Below are positions 1 to 9,316 of a stretch of 64,000 bases of DNA, in pieces. The notes beneath the pieces were generated by a model. It saw only the letters and a list, made by a program, of their open reading frames with translations. It searched no databases and was not told the origin of the DNA. A program made the translations under genes and the position numbers. Source of the stretch: CBDCTM01 sp965222005 (GTDB lineage Bacteria > Bacteroidota > Bacteroidia > Chitinophagales > Saprospiraceae); assembly GCA_965222005.1 (NCBI GenBank), contig OZ244935.1, positions 1,364,001-1,428,000 on the forward strand. Reading direction: 5' to 3'. Numbering within the stretch: the first letter of the stretch is position 1; the number at the start of each line of letters is the position of its first letter.

Positions 1-864
1 AAAGGAAAAGATGTAATCCCATCGACCACAATTGAGTCCGGCGGAATGTTGGCGTAGCTCATAAAGGATTTCGTCCATTTCGAAAGAAGCTAAGATCGTC
101 TCTATCAAAACGGTAGCTTTGATGGTGCCCTGCGGGATGTCGAGCTGCTGTTGGGCGAAGACAAAAACGTCATTCCATAAACGGGCTTCCAGGTGGCTTT
201 CAATTTTTGGAAGATAAAAGTAGGGCCCGGTACCTCTTTCAACAAGGATCTTGGCATTGTGGAAAAAATACAAGCCAAAATCTACCAGGCTTCCGCTCAT
301 GTTTTCGCCGTGCAGCTGAATGTTTTTTTCCTCCAGATGCCAACCCCTGGGCCGCACCATCAGCGTGGCGGTTTTGGAGGTGAGTTGGTATTTTTTGCCG
401 TTTTTAGGGTTTTCAAAAGAGATGGTTCTATTTACTGCATCTCTGAGGTTGATCTGCCCTTCTATATTGTTTTTCCAATTTGGGGAGTTGCTGTCTTCCA
501 AATCCGCCATAAAAACCTTAGCCCCGGAATTTAATGCGTTGATAATCATCTTGCGATCCACCGGGCCGGTGATTTCGACCCTCCGATCGAGCAAATCCGG
601 TGGAAGCGGCGCAACCTGCCAATTGCCTTCTCGGATAGACCGGGTTTGTGGCAGAAAGTTCGGCAAGATGCCCTGGTCAATTTCCTGTTGGCACTGTTGC
701 CTTTTTTGAAGCAGCTCTTTACGCCTTGCGTTGAACTGCTGATGAAGGTTGCGCAAAAATTGCTGTGCTTCGGCCGTGAGGATGCTTTCGTATCTCTTTT
801 CGTATTTTCCGGAAATGGATAGCTCGTCCACTTGAGGATAGGCAGTTGTGAGTTGAATATTCAT
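1..864 (-). CDS. aceB: Malate synthase A, N-terminal part (cut by window edge)
   Basis: Malate synthase condenses glyoxylate with acetyl-CoA to malate in the glyoxylate shunt. The frame reads from an ATG at 864 to base 1 with no stop, giving 288 residues of a family about 530 long, so the C-terminal half lies outside the window. Diagnostic blocks are VEITGPVDRKM (about 96-106), FMADLEDSNSPNW (118-130), VRPRGWHLEEK (170-180, holding the active-site Arg), GPYFYLPKIESHLEARLW and ATVLIET. The last visible block is GLNCGRWDYIFSF. These identify the A isoform rather than glcB. The catalytic Asp expected further downstream cannot be seen. No isocitrate lyase gene is in view. Confidence 0.95.
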   Translation of the reverse strand, partial: MNIQLTTAYPQVDELSISGKYEKRYESILTAEAQQFLRNLHQQFNARRKELLQKRQQCQQEIDQGILPNFLPQTRSIREGNWQVAPLPPDLLDRRVEITGPVDRKMIINALNSGAKVFMADLEDSNSPNWKNNIEGQINLRDAVNRTISFENPKNGKKYQLTSKTATLMVRPRGWHLEEKNIQLHGENMSGSLVDFGLYFFHNAKILVERGTGPYFYLPKIESHLEARLWNDVFVFAQQQLDIPQGTIKATVLIETILASFEMDEILYELRQHSAGLNCGRWDYIFSF

Positions 865-1034
865 TTCAGACTTTTAATAAATCAGATGATGGAATGATGC
901 GCTTTTGGGGTAGTAAAAAATACGAGGAGTGTCCGGAAATGTTTCTCTGGATGTAAGTAATACGAAAGGGGAAATTGATTCGGGAATAGGGAGGGGCAGA
1001 GCCCTATGCTGTCTGCTGAGGCATTGCGGGAAAG

Positions 1035-1793
1035 TTAGCTTACGATCTCAAAAACACGGCGCACATACACAAATTTGCCTTTTTGCTGAACCGTCGCCAA
1101 AATGGTAAAAGTGCCGCTTTTTTTAACTTTTCGGATTATCTTTTTAAGATCGGAGGTAATGTCACCCTTGCTGCTTCGCTGGTGAAACGACTTTTTTCTT
1201 TGCACTGAAAAAATGAGTTCATCGATCACAGATTTATTGCCAGCAGCATCCCACACAAATATCTTTTCATTACTCTCAAACATTTCTTTGAGCTGCTTTT
1301 TGGAAAGCGTATTGCCATTGAGCTGGCCCCAGCGAAGAGTGAAATCCTGGGTTTCGTCAAAGGGTGTTTTTTTAAAAGCAAAATGTACAGGCAGATTGAG
1401 TTTTATCTTTACCGGCTCCCCCTGATGTATGCCGGGCTCCCATTGCGGCATGCCGCGAATCACTCGCAGAGCCTCCTCACCACAGCCAAAACCAATATCC
1501 CTCAAAATATAAGGCTCCGTCACAAAGCCAGCCTTGTCGATGAAAAAGCTGACCAGTACAGTGCCTTCCACTTGCTGCTCTTTGGCCTCTGCGGGAAAGC
1601 GAAGATGCTCGGAAATATAGCTGACCAGGGCTTCATTGGAGCATTGGCGCTTCTCAATGGTGCTATTAGAAATTGTTTCGCAAGAAGGGAAGTAGGGCAT
1701 TTGCTCCACATCCGTATAGATCATATCCATTTCCTGTGCAGAAAGGGAGCAGATGCAGAAGCAAAGTAAAAGGGTAGCTGTAATTTTCATCAT
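1035..1793 (-). CDS. Secreted protein with TonB C-terminal domain
   Basis: The 252-residue protein opens with a signal peptide (MMKITATLLLCFCICSLSAQ), so it is exported. Residues about 60-140 match the TonB C-terminal fold: LRFPAEAKEQQVEGTVLVSF, then FIDKAGFV, then GCGEEALRVIRGMPQWEPG and a closing strand ending in LPVHFAF. True TonB carries an N-terminal anchor and Pro-rich linker, which are absent. It is more like the soluble 'energy transducer TonB' proteins common in Bacteroidota, whose role is uncertain. The last 110 residues match no family I recognise. It is followed on the same strand, upstream, by the TlpA-like gene, with a 92-bp gap. Confidence 0.75.
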   Translation of the reverse strand: MMKITATLLLCFCICSLSAQEMDMIYTDVEQMPYFPSCETISNSTIEKRQCSNEALVSYISEHLRFPAEAKEQQVEGTVLVSFFIDKAGFVTEPYILRDIGFGCGEEALRVIRGMPQWEPGIHQGEPVKIKLNLPVHFAFKKTPFDETQDFTLRWGQLNGNTLSKKQLKEMFESNEKIFVWDAAGNKSVIDELIFSVQRKKSFHQRSSKGDITSDLKKIIRKVKKSGTFTILATVQQKGKFVYVRRVFEIVS

Positions 1794-1885
1794 TTTGCTA
1801 ATTGTCTGATAAATCCGGTTGATCGGAGCTCGTCAGGGAGTTGGTTTCCTTAAATTTCGCAGAAAACACCGTACCAAAGTATAGC

Positions 1886-3343
1886 TCAATACGAGCCGGA
1901 AGAGTTGGCTAGCATCTTATTGAGTTCATATTTTAGCACATTAATCTCAAAGGAGGAGGGCTTTTCGGCAAAACGCCCCTGCCGGTCGATTACAAAGTAC
2001 TGTGGCAAAACCTTTACATTGTAATCGCGGACTACACTGCCACTGCCATTTTCATCGGCCAAGAGGTGTACGCCATCCAGATTCATTGCATCTATGGTCC
2101 CTTTCCAGGTCGCGGGGTCGCGATCGAGGGAAATGTTAATAAAAACAAGGCCCTTGCGCTCCAAATCACCCTGAATGCCTTGGATTACACGCATCTTTTT
2201 GATGCATGGCCGACACCAGCTTGCCCAAAAATTGAGCAGAACCACCTGCCCGCGATAGCTCTCAAGGCTTACCTTCCTCCCCTGGTTATCCTCCAGCCGG
2301 AAGCCCGGAGCATTAGTGCCCACAGCATACATCATAGCTTTCTGGTAAGCATTTACCACCTTTTCTTCAAATTCGACATAGGGATTGGTTTTCGAAAAGT
2401 CCCAGTAATGTTCCATGATCTCATTGATGTGCTTGGCGCGAAATGCTTTGACGATCAGCTCCGATTGCATGTAAGCCAGGGGTTTGTCGATCAGCATTTT
2501 GCTCGTCAGTTCAAACTGATCCCGGTAGGGATAAGTCGAGCTGCTGTTTTGCTGCATCTGCAAATGATTGAAATAAGCTTGAAGAAATTGGCGGTACCAA
2601 AAATTGCCGATATGCTCGCTCTGCAGCGGAATTTCGTTCAAAAATTGGTAGTAATCATCGCTCAGGCGGTAACGGTTTTTATACACATTGCCGTAAAAAA
2701 GCATGTGGTAGGCATAGTTGTACAGAATTTCTGAAATGATAAATTCCTTGAACAGCCCGGAAGCCTCTGTTTTATTGGCAAGCTGCATATCTATCAGTGC
2801 CAGGGCATTGGTTTTCCACATCAGCATATGGCTTTCAAAAGCTTCGCGTGGATTGTTGAGCATGGTACGGTCGATGTCGGGAGCAGCCCTGAAGCGATGA
2901 ATGCCGTGGCGATACTGAGTCATCTTAAAAAGATTGAGTTCCTGTGGGTTTTCGCTCAGATAATGATGCAGCAGCGTGTTGTTGATGCCACCTTTGCCCG
3001 AAAATCGGAGCGCATTAAGAGCATGCCCGTTCCCATCGATTATCAGCGTATCATTGGGTTCGAGGTAAAGCAGTGTTTTTTGATTCTGATAAACCAGCGT
3101 CACCAGCATGGCCTCCGCCACATCAGCGGTAAAGGCAAAATGGCCGTCTGCTGCGATGGTTGATTTATACACGCTCAGGTCATTGCTGAGATAACGCTGA
3201 TCGACTAATAGCTCGATTTCTTTATGAAAACTCGTATTTTTAAGATTACCGAGGATATGGGCATTTGGTTGCCCAACTGCAAATTGTGGAGTAGTAGAAC
3301 AGAGAATTGTGAAAAAGAGGAAAACAGTAAAGCTACGCAACAT
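1886..3343 (-). CDS. TlpA-family thiol-disulfide oxidoreductase
   Basis: This 485-residue exported protein begins with a signal peptide (residues 1-24). The N-terminal 340 residues form a variable domain resembling the DUF4369/TlpA-associated proteins of Bacteroidota, with the typical phrase LYLEPNDTLIID near 92-103. The C-terminal 145 residues are a TlpA/AhpC-like thioredoxin domain with active site WCRPC (Cys377 and Cys380) after VVLLNFWAS, and the cis-Pro segment VLPQYFVID. Such proteins reduce periplasmic disulfides, for example in cytochrome c maturation. The substrate here is unknown. Confidence 0.85.
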   Translation of the reverse strand: MLRSFTVFLFFTILCSTTPQFAVGQPNAHILGNLKNTSFHKEIELLVDQRYLSNDLSVYKSTIAADGHFAFTADVAEAMLVTLVYQNQKTLLYLEPNDTLIIDGNGHALNALRFSGKGGINNTLLHHYLSENPQELNLFKMTQYRHGIHRFRAAPDIDRTMLNNPREAFESHMLMWKTNALALIDMQLANKTEASGLFKEFIISEILYNYAYHMLFYGNVYKNRYRLSDDYYQFLNEIPLQSEHIGNFWYRQFLQAYFNHLQMQQNSSSTYPYRDQFELTSKMLIDKPLAYMQSELIVKAFRAKHINEIMEHYWDFSKTNPYVEFEEKVVNAYQKAMMYAVGTNAPGFRLEDNQGRKVSLESYRGQVVLLNFWASWCRPCIKKMRVIQGIQGDLERKGLVFINISLDRDPATWKGTIDAMNLDGVHLLADENGSGSVVRDYNVKVLPQYFVIDRQGRFAEKPSSFEINVLKYELNKMLANSSGSY

Positions 3344-3553
3344 CTTAGGAATGCTTTATGATGATATTATCAAAAAAATTAATATAAATATTATGCCAAA
3401 CTCGAAAATCGGTGTGGGAAGATCGTCGGCAATCAAACGCAGGCGCGATCTTAAATATTTTCTACAATAATGGGGGCAGTGGGTGATGCCGCAAATTACG
3501 GATTTACCACCAGAAATTAATATATTACATCCACAACACAATGTTCCCAAGCC

Positions 3554-5275
3554 ATGAGAAAACAACTCTCCCTCATTCCTTTTGACGAACAGGCAGCTCA
3601 AAAGCTGGTGGATACCTTGTCGATATCCCCAATTCTGGCGCAGCTTCTTTGTCAAAGAGAAATCACTGAGGCCAAAGCCGCCAGGCAATTTCTCGCCCCC
3701 CAATTATCCGATCTGCACGATCCCTTTCTCATGCTTGATATGGCCGAAGCAGTAAATCGCCTGGCACAAGCGGTGGATGGCAAAGAAAAAATACTACTCT
3801 ACGGCGACTATGATGTGGATGGTACTACGGCTATTGCTCTGATGTACGCATTTTTGGAAAGCCAGCATGCCCTGCTGGATTTTTACATACCCGATCGCTA
3901 CAAAGAAGGTTATGGCGTATCGGCTCAGGGTATTCAATACGCCAAAGACACCAATGCCAGGCTACTCATTACGCTCGATTGCGGAATCAGGGCAGTAGAG
4001 CAAATTGCAGCGGCCAAAGCAGCAGGCATGGATACTCTCATCTGCGACCATCACTTAGCAGGTGCTCATTTACCTCCTGCCCTCGCTGTCCTCGACCCCA
4101 AACGGGCAAATTGTGCCTACCCTTTTAAAGAACTCAGTGGCTGCGCCATCGCTTTTAAGTTGGTACAGGCATATTGCAAGCAGCGGGGCTTGCCCGATAG
4201 TCAGTGGAAGTCGCTGTTGGATTTGGTGGTGGTGAGCCAGGCTTCCGATATTGTTCCTCTTCAAGGAGAAAACAGAACACTGGCTACTTTTGGCCTCCGC
4301 CAGCTCAATCAACATGCCCGGCTCGGGTTGACGGCTCTGGTAAGACAAAGCGGCCGGTCTTATCCTTTAACTATCAGTGATATTGTATTTGGTATTGGGC
4401 CCATGATCAATGCTGCCGGGCGGCTGGCTGATGCAGATGCTGCGGTGCACCTCCTGTTGGCTGCTGACAAAAGCCTTGCCTTTGAGCAGGCCGAAGCGCT
4501 CGACAGAAGAAACCGTTTGCGTAAGGAAGTAGATCGTGTTGTTGAACAGGAGGCAGAAGCAATATTACAGACAGCGACTATGCAAACGCCGCACAGCATA
4601 GTTTTGAGCAAAGCAGATTGGCACAAAGGAGTGCTGGGAATAGTTGCCTCCCGCTTGGCGGAACGTCACCACAAACCCACCATTTTGTTGAGTGGATCGG
4701 CAGGCGAGCTGATAGGGTCGGCACGATCGGCAGCGGGGGTGGATGTACACCAAGCTCTGACAAAATGTGCCGATTTGCTAACCAGCTTCGGAGGGCATCG
4801 CTTTGCTGCGGGCTTGAAGCTGCAATCGGAAAGACTGGCCCCGTTTGCTGAACGGTTCGACCAGCTCGTCAGCGAAGCTGTCCCCCCGGAGAGCCGGGAG
4901 CCCCATATTGAGCTATCTGCCAGGCTCAAACTTGCCAATATACGCAGTAGCTTGTGGAAGGATTTGCAGCAGCTACAACCCTTTGGGCCCGGCAATCGAC
5001 GCCCGGTTTTTTTAAGTCGGGGAGTATATGATACAGGCCATTCCAGGGTTTTGAAAGGCGAACATCTGCGCCTTGAGCTGGAGGAGGCAGGCAGTACCGG
5101 CATCTCGGCGATTGCTTTTTCGCAAGCCGATCGGTATGCCTTATTGCAAAAAGGGCCGATTGATATTTGTTATACTATTGAACAAAATCGGTGGCAGGGC
5201 AGGACGCGATTGCAGCTGAATGTGAAGGATATTAGAGAGAGCAGAGGGTTGGACGAGGGAGGGGAGACCATGTAA
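3554..5275 (+). CDS. recJ: Single-stranded-DNA-specific exonuclease RecJ
   Basis: RecJ degrades single-stranded DNA 5' to 3' in recombination and mismatch repair. The 573-residue length is normal. The DHH phosphoesterase domain shows DYDVDG (85-90), LDCGIRA (141-147) and CDHH (164-167), which coordinate the catalytic metals. The DHHA1 domain carries FGGHRFAAGL near 415. An OB-fold-like C-terminal region follows (about 450-560). The ATG at 3554 gives the usual short N-terminus. The upstream TlpA-like gene is divergent, with about 210 bp between them. The 3' end is 87 bp before the RidA-family gene. Confidence 0.97.
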   Translation: MRKQLSLIPFDEQAAQKLVDTLSISPILAQLLCQREITEAKAARQFLAPQLSDLHDPFLMLDMAEAVNRLAQAVDGKEKILLYGDYDVDGTTAIALMYAFLESQHALLDFYIPDRYKEGYGVSAQGIQYAKDTNARLLITLDCGIRAVEQIAAAKAAGMDTLICDHHLAGAHLPPALAVLDPKRANCAYPFKELSGCAIAFKLVQAYCKQRGLPDSQWKSLLDLVVVSQASDIVPLQGENRTLATFGLRQLNQHARLGLTALVRQSGRSYPLTISDIVFGIGPMINAAGRLADADAAVHLLLAADKSLAFEQAEALDRRNRLRKEVDRVVEQEAEAILQTATMQTPHSIVLSKADWHKGVLGIVASRLAERHHKPTILLSGSAGELIGSARSAAGVDVHQALTKCADLLTSFGGHRFAAGLKLQSERLAPFAERFDQLVSEAVPPESREPHIELSARLKLANIRSSLWKDLQQLQPFGPGNRRPVFLSRGVYDTGHSRVLKGEHLRLELEEAGSTGISAIAFSQADRYALLQKGPIDICYTIEQNRWQGRTRLQLNVKDIRESRGLDEGGETM

Positions 5276-5362
5276 CTAAAGTCTGCTTTCGGACGTCGGA
5301 AAGCCTAAAAACCTGGAAAAATCCATAAATTCCATCATCAAAATTAATCAACGGTAAATACA

Positions 5363-5791
5363 ATGAGTTTGAAAAACAAAAAAATTGAGGTGGACAAGGC
5401 ACCCCGGCCGGTTGGGCTGTACCCGCATGCACGCCGGGTAGGCAATTTACTTTTTCTCAGCGGGATCGGTCCGCGCGATCCTGAAACAGATGGTGTGCCG
5501 GGACTGAAGCAGAGCAAGAGCGGCAATTTTGAAACATTCGATTTTGAAGCTCAGTGCCACAGCGTATTTCGCAATGTGCGTACCGTATTGGAAGCCAGCG
5601 GAGCCAGTTGGGAAGCCTTGGTAGATGTTACCGTTTTTCTTACAAATATGCAGCGCGACTTCCCAACCTATAACCGCATCTATGCTGAATATTTCAAAGA
5701 GAATATGCCTTGCCGAACTACGGTGGGGATCGATTCCCTGCCTACACCGATTGCAATAGAGCTAAAGTGCATTGCTGTAATGGAACAATGA
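5363..5791 (+). CDS. RidA-family deaminase, possibly 2-aminomuconate deaminase
   Basis: This 142-residue protein belongs to the RidA/YjgF/UK114 family. The family fold is visible from LLFLSGIGPR through FRNVRTVLEASGASW and DVTVFLTNM to the C-terminal signature PCRTTVGIDSLP, where the Arg binds the substrate carboxylate, and IELKCIA. It is longer at the N-terminus than housekeeping RidA (about 128 residues) and has the PHARRVGNLLFLSG opening typical of 2-aminomuconate deaminases. That would place it in kynurenine/tryptophan degradation downstream of ACMSD, which is encoded 21 kb away. The subfamily call is inference, and generic imine deamination is the alternative. Confidence 0.8.
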   Translation: MSLKNKKIEVDKAPRPVGLYPHARRVGNLLFLSGIGPRDPETDGVPGLKQSKSGNFETFDFEAQCHSVFRNVRTVLEASGASWEALVDVTVFLTNMQRDFPTYNRIYAEYFKENMPCRTTVGIDSLPTPIAIELKCIAVMEQ

Positions 5792-5798
5792 AGGCGAC

Positions 5799-6185
5799 TC
5801 AGTTGAGCTTTGAAGGGGCGATGAGCTGAAACTCGGGGATGCTTACGCGAAACAGCCGGTCGTCCGATTGGCGGCGCATCAGATAGCTGCCATACATCTT
5901 TCCTATGCTGGTGGACATGGGCGTCCAGCTGGTGTATTGATGCTGTTGGCCCGGCTGCAAAACAGGCTGCTCGCCGATGACGCCCTCTCCTTCCACTTCC
6001 CGGAGCGATCCGTTTGAATCAAATATAAACCATTGACGGCGCAGAAGCTGTACTGTGGTACTGCTACAGTTGTGGATGGTGATGCGGTAAGCATAGGTGT
6101 ACTTGTTGAGCTGTGGGCGTGAATGCTGAGACTGATAAAAGGTCTCTACACTTATTTTGATCCCTTTGGTAGTAAGCGTTACCAT
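5799..6185 (-). CDS. apaG: ApaG domain protein
   Basis: The 128-residue protein matches ApaG over its whole length: a fibronectin-III-like beta sandwich with YAYRITIHNCS, VQLLRRQWFIFDS and EGVIGEQPVLQPGQQHQY, then GKMYGSYLM and a C-terminal FRVSIPEFQL. ApaG was linked genetically to Co2+/Mg2+ resistance in enterobacteria; its biochemical role remains unclear. It is the last gene of the yicC-gmk-apaG run, 20 bp after gmk, and converges on the RidA gene with 7 bp between the stops. Confidence 0.93.
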   Translation of the reverse strand: MVTLTTKGIKISVETFYQSQHSRPQLNKYTYAYRITIHNCSSTTVQLLRRQWFIFDSNGSLREVEGEGVIGEQPVLQPGQQHQYTSWTPMSTSIGKMYGSYLMRRQSDDRLFRVSIPEFQLIAPSKLN

Positions 6186-6205
6186 TGTAGCAGTAAAATT
6201 ATTGG

Positions 6206-6784
6206 TTAATTTTCGGCATTGGCAGATGCAATAAAGTGCGAAACGATCAATTCAGCTTCCTTCAATGCTACCTCTAATTTATCATTTACAACTACAACAT
6301 CAAAATTGTTTTCATAGGTCAACTCCTTCTTTGCTTTGGCCAGGCGTTTTCGTAAGCTTTTCTCATTTTCCGTCTTTCTCTTTTGCAGGCGATCCATCAA
6401 AACCTGGAGGCTGGGGGGTTTTATAAAAATAGCGAGTGATTGGTCGGGATAAGCTTTTTTGATGTTGGTTGCTCCCTTTACGTCTATGTCGAATACGATT
6501 TGTTTGCCAGCAGACCAAAGGCGATCCAGCTCGCTCTTCAGCGTACCGTAATACTGGTTTTCATATACTTCCTCCCATTCCACAAAAGCACCATCTCTGA
6601 TGTATTCCCTGAATTGGCGGGTAGTGATGAAGTAATAATCTTGCCCCTCCTGCTCGTGGGCCCGCGCATCCCGATTGGTGGCAGATACAGAAAAGCCCAG
6701 CTCGGTGTAAGTGGAAAGCAAGTGCCGGACTATCGTGGTTTTCCCGGCGCCGGAAGGGGCAGTAACGAGAATTAGTTTATTCAT
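6206..6784 (-). CDS. gmk: Guanylate kinase
   Basis: Guanylate kinase phosphorylates GMP to GDP with ATP. The 192-residue length is typical. The P-loop APSGAGKTT is at about 9-17. The GMP-binding region follows: SVSATNRDARAHEQEG, then DYYFITTRQF and FVEWEEVYENQYYGT. The segment IVFDIDVKGATNIK forms the core strand, and the lid is RKRLAKAKKEL. One family oddity is TNRDAR where many homologues have TTRxPR. It lies 51 bp after yicC on the same strand, a common pairing in bacteria. Confidence 0.97.
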   Translation of the reverse strand: MNKLILVTAPSGAGKTTIVRHLLSTYTELGFSVSATNRDARAHEQEGQDYYFITTRQFREYIRDGAFVEWEEVYENQYYGTLKSELDRLWSAGKQIVFDIDVKGATNIKKAYPDQSLAIFIKPPSLQVLMDRLQKRKTENEKSLRKRLAKAKKELTYENNFDVVVVNDKLEVALKEAELIVSHFIASANAEN

Positions 6785-6835
6785 ATTGGTATTGCAAGTA
6801 TTGAGAACAGCACAAGCGTGGCGTGTATAACTATT

Positions 6836-7711
6836 TCAAAGGGAATTGGCCACTTGCTCCTTTATTTTTTCCAGCTCGTCCTTCATCTTCACCACCCGAT
6901 GCTGAATATCAGAAGAATTCGCTTTGGAGCCAAGCGTATTGATCTCCCGGCCAATTTCCTGGCTGATGAAATTGAGCTTTCGCCCCTTTTGGCTTGATTC
7001 GAGACTCAGCACATCCAAAAAATATTGGCAGTGCTGTGCCAGCCGCACTTTCTCTTCGGTGATGTCAATTTTTTCCAGGTAGTACAAGATTTCCTGCTCG
7101 AAGCGGTTGGCATCGATATTATCCTTGCCCACGTATTCCTTCATGTGCAGGTTGATTTTTTTGCGCAACCTATTGACGCGCTCATCTTCAAAAGGTTGTA
7201 CTTCTTCCAGGAGGCGCACTATTTGCTGAATGTGCCGGCGGCAGTCTGATTCCATCACAGCCCCTTCGGTTTGCCGAAACTGAGTGAATTTTTCAAGAGC
7301 CTCATTCAGCGCTTCCTGTATAGCCTGCCATTCTTCCTCAGATATGTCATCTTCCACGTTGGCCACTACATTGGGCAACCTCAATATGGCCTGCATCATA
7401 TCGCTGGAAGGCATTTTGAGCCCCGCGCTCAGGTCATTGAGTTCTTGGTAATACCTGGAGAAGAGGGCATGGTTGAGGGCATAGGCTGCCTGGCCATTGA
7501 GCGATTCGATCTCAATATTTACATCAATTTTACCTCGTTGCGCTTTAGCGGATATGATTTTTCGGAGGGCCATTTCCTTCTCCCTGAAATTTTGTGGCAA
7601 CTTGAACCGGACATCGGTGTACTTGCTGTTGAGTGAGCGGATTTCGACGGTGAACGTTTTTTCATTTACGGCTCTTGTAGCCCGGCCGTATCCGGTCATT
7701 GAAAATAGCAT
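6836..7711 (-). CDS. YicC/YloC-family endoribonuclease
   Basis: The 291-residue protein starts MLFSMTGYGRA, the family hallmark. It continues with VEIRSLNSKYTDVRFKLP and ends with the conserved C-terminal DUF1732 block, FISQEIGREINTLGSKAN followed by VKMKDELEKIKEQVANSL. YicC proteins are now described as endoribonucleases acting on structured RNA and small RNAs. The C-terminal Glu/His-rich helices are present. It is first in the operon with gmk and apaG. A Bacteroidota -7 element (TATATTTG on the minus strand, 7793-7786) lies 75 bp upstream. Confidence 0.92.
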   Translation of the reverse strand: MLFSMTGYGRATRAVNEKTFTVEIRSLNSKYTDVRFKLPQNFREKEMALRKIISAKAQRGKIDVNIEIESLNGQAAYALNHALFSRYYQELNDLSAGLKMPSSDMMQAILRLPNVVANVEDDISEEEWQAIQEALNEALEKFTQFRQTEGAVMESDCRRHIQQIVRLLEEVQPFEDERVNRLRKKINLHMKEYVGKDNIDANRFEQEILYYLEKIDITEEKVRLAQHCQYFLDVLSLESSQKGRKLNFISQEIGREINTLGSKANSSDIQHRVVKMKDELEKIKEQVANSL

Positions 7712-8128
7712 AGGTTGCTCTTTGGTGAAAACAGTGATAAAGCCCTTCCTTTATTGGAAGTCAAAATTGTTTTGGACGGCTCGTGCAAATATATAGCAAA
7801 GGAGTGACAAATGAATCAGGACATCCGTTTTTTATGCCTCAAAGCCGCTTGTTTGGAAGGAGCCGGGCTCTGTTCAAATAGAATCCAACAGCGCTTTGTA
7901 GATATTGTGTCCGGGAGGCCGTGCTCAGCGGCCTGAAAGCAAGTTGGGGGATGGGAACGAGAAAAACAAATAATAATTATTAACAGATATAAGGTATTGA
8001 TTATAAATGGAAAAATAATGAAATAAAATGGTTTTATATTTTCAATTAATGAATAAAAATGCGAAATTTGCCAATCCTTTGGCGAGGCGAGAAATCATTC
8101 ATAACTAATTCAAAACCAACCAATAGTA
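7712..8128. other. Intergenic region between divergent yicC and HU
   Basis: This 417-bp stretch has no credible open frame. It holds a minus-strand -7 element (TATATTTG, 7793-7786) for yicC. Toward the HU gene it turns strongly AT-rich, with a 12-bp palindrome TAATAATTATTA at 7971-7982. A small hairpin (GCCAA/TTGGC, 8070-8083) sits 45 bp before the HU start. No full TTG/TAnnTTTG promoter for HU was found. Confidence 0.5.
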
Positions 8129-8431
8129 ATGAGAAAAGCTGACTTGGTTACAGCAATTTCAGAAAAAACCGGTGTTCCAAAAGTTGATGTTTTAGTCACC
8201 CTGGAAATGTTTTTCAAAGAAGTAAAAGGCTCTCTGGCGGATGGTGAAAATGTGTACATTAGAGGTTTCGGCAGCTTTGTGATCAAAAAGAGAGCGAAAA
8301 AGATCGGACGGCACATTAAAAATAATAAAGCCATCGAAATTCCCGAGCACTTTGTTCCCTCCTTTAAGCCGGCTAAAGTATTTGTGGACCAGGTAAAAGC
8401 TAAAGTGAACCGCTTGCCCGAAGATGAGTAA
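8129..8431 (+). CDS. HU/IHF-family nucleoid protein
   Basis: The 100-residue protein is a complete HU/IHF fold. Two N-terminal helices (MRKADLVTAISEKTGVPKVD) are followed by VYIRGFGSFVIKKRAKKIGR, the family signature leading into the DNA-binding arms. The arm tip is FKPAKVFVDQVKAK. It bends and compacts DNA as a dimer. The usual arm motif RNP is replaced by HIKNNKAIEIPEH, which is IHF-like. It stands before a TPR gene, a 31-aa basic protein and RNase G, an order I recall as common in Bacteroidota. Confidence 0.95.
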   Translation: MRKADLVTAISEKTGVPKVDVLVTLEMFFKEVKGSLADGENVYIRGFGSFVIKKRAKKIGRHIKNNKAIEIPEHFVPSFKPAKVFVDQVKAKVNRLPEDE

Positions 8432-8460
8432 AAATCGATCATGCCGAATTTGAGTGTTGA

Positions 8461-9258
8461 ATGACAAAACTCCAACTTTCCGCCGTAGGTCTGACCACTC
8501 TTATGTTTTTGCTCCTTTATTTTGGATTTGACAACAAAGACAAAAAACAAAAACAAATTGATCAGCGTAGAAGCCTGATCGCTGAAAGTACAGATATAAA
8601 ATCTTTGCTGAAAGCAGCAAAAGATGAGTTGACCACAACACAAAGGGCCAATCTGCTCGTTTTAGAAACAGCCTTCAGGGAGGCTCCCTCCGATTCTGCC
8701 CGAATAAAAGCAGAGGAAAAACTGTCGGGCTGGTGGTACAATCAGGGGCACCCCGCTATCGCAGGCTACCATGCTGAACAAATAGCCGAAGCAGTAGGTA
8801 GCGAAGCGGCCTGGAGTATAGCCGGCACCACATTTGCCATTTGTCAGCAACGAATCCAGGAAGAAAAGGTGCGCAGCTATTGCACTCAGCATGCAGTCAA
8901 AGCCTTTGAAAATGCCATATCCCTTGATCCTGCTGAAATTGCTTATCAGGTAAATCTGGCCCTTACATATGCCGAAGCTCCGCCGCAGGACAATCCCATG
9001 AAAGGAATACTTATGCTGGTAGAGTTGAACAAACGGCATCCCGAAAACGTATTGGTACTTACCAATCTGGGGCGACTGGCCTTGCAAACCAGGCAATTTG
9101 AAAAGGCGACTGAACGATTGCAGAAAGCCGTACAGCTGGATCCAGAGAATGCAAGTGCAAACTGCCTGCTGGCCAAAGCTTTTCAGGCCTTGGGGCAGGA
9201 AGCAGAAGCGAAGAAATATGAAGAGAAGTGCCAGTCTCTGGCCGCTTCTTCAAAATGA
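8461..9258 (+). CDS. Membrane-anchored tetratricopeptide repeat protein
   Basis: The 265-residue protein has a single N-terminal membrane anchor (about 7-22, VGLTTLMFLLLYFGF) followed by a charged linker and at least three TPR-like units. The clearest are near 135-260: FENAISLDPAEIAYQVNLAL, VLVLTNLGRLALQTRQFEKA and RLQKAVQLDPENASANCLLA. TPRs mediate protein contacts; the partner is unknown. The gene follows HU by 29 bp and precedes the tiny ribosomal-type gene, separated by a GC-rich hairpin (9263-9277). Confidence 0.8.
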   Translation: MTKLQLSAVGLTTLMFLLLYFGFDNKDKKQKQIDQRRSLIAESTDIKSLLKAAKDELTTTQRANLLVLETAFREAPSDSARIKAEEKLSGWWYNQGHPAIAGYHAEQIAEAVGSEAAWSIAGTTFAICQQRIQEEKVRSYCTQHAVKAFENAISLDPAEIAYQVNLALTYAEAPPQDNPMKGILMLVELNKRHPENVLVLTNLGRLALQTRQFEKATERLQKAVQLDPENASANCLLAKAFQALGQEAEAKKYEEKCQSLAASSK

Positions 9259-9262
9259 TAAA

Positions 9263-9277
9263 CGGGCCAAAGGCCCG
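9263..9277 (+). other. GC-rich RNA hairpin between TPR gene and small ribosomal-type gene
   Basis: CGGGCC, loop AAA, GGCCCG form a perfect 6-bp stem directly after the TPR stop and 39 bp before the 31-aa gene. It is not followed by a U-run, so it is unlikely to be a plain terminator. It could be an mRNA processing or stability element; the function is inference. Confidence 0.45.
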
Positions 9278-9316
9278 GAAGAAATCAAATTTATTAAAAT
9301 TTAAAAGACATTTGTT

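Noticed and set aside
4360..5103. Several minus-strand open frames inside recJ
   Set aside because: They are frame shadows of a strongly conserved gene with good codon use; none has a recognisable domain.
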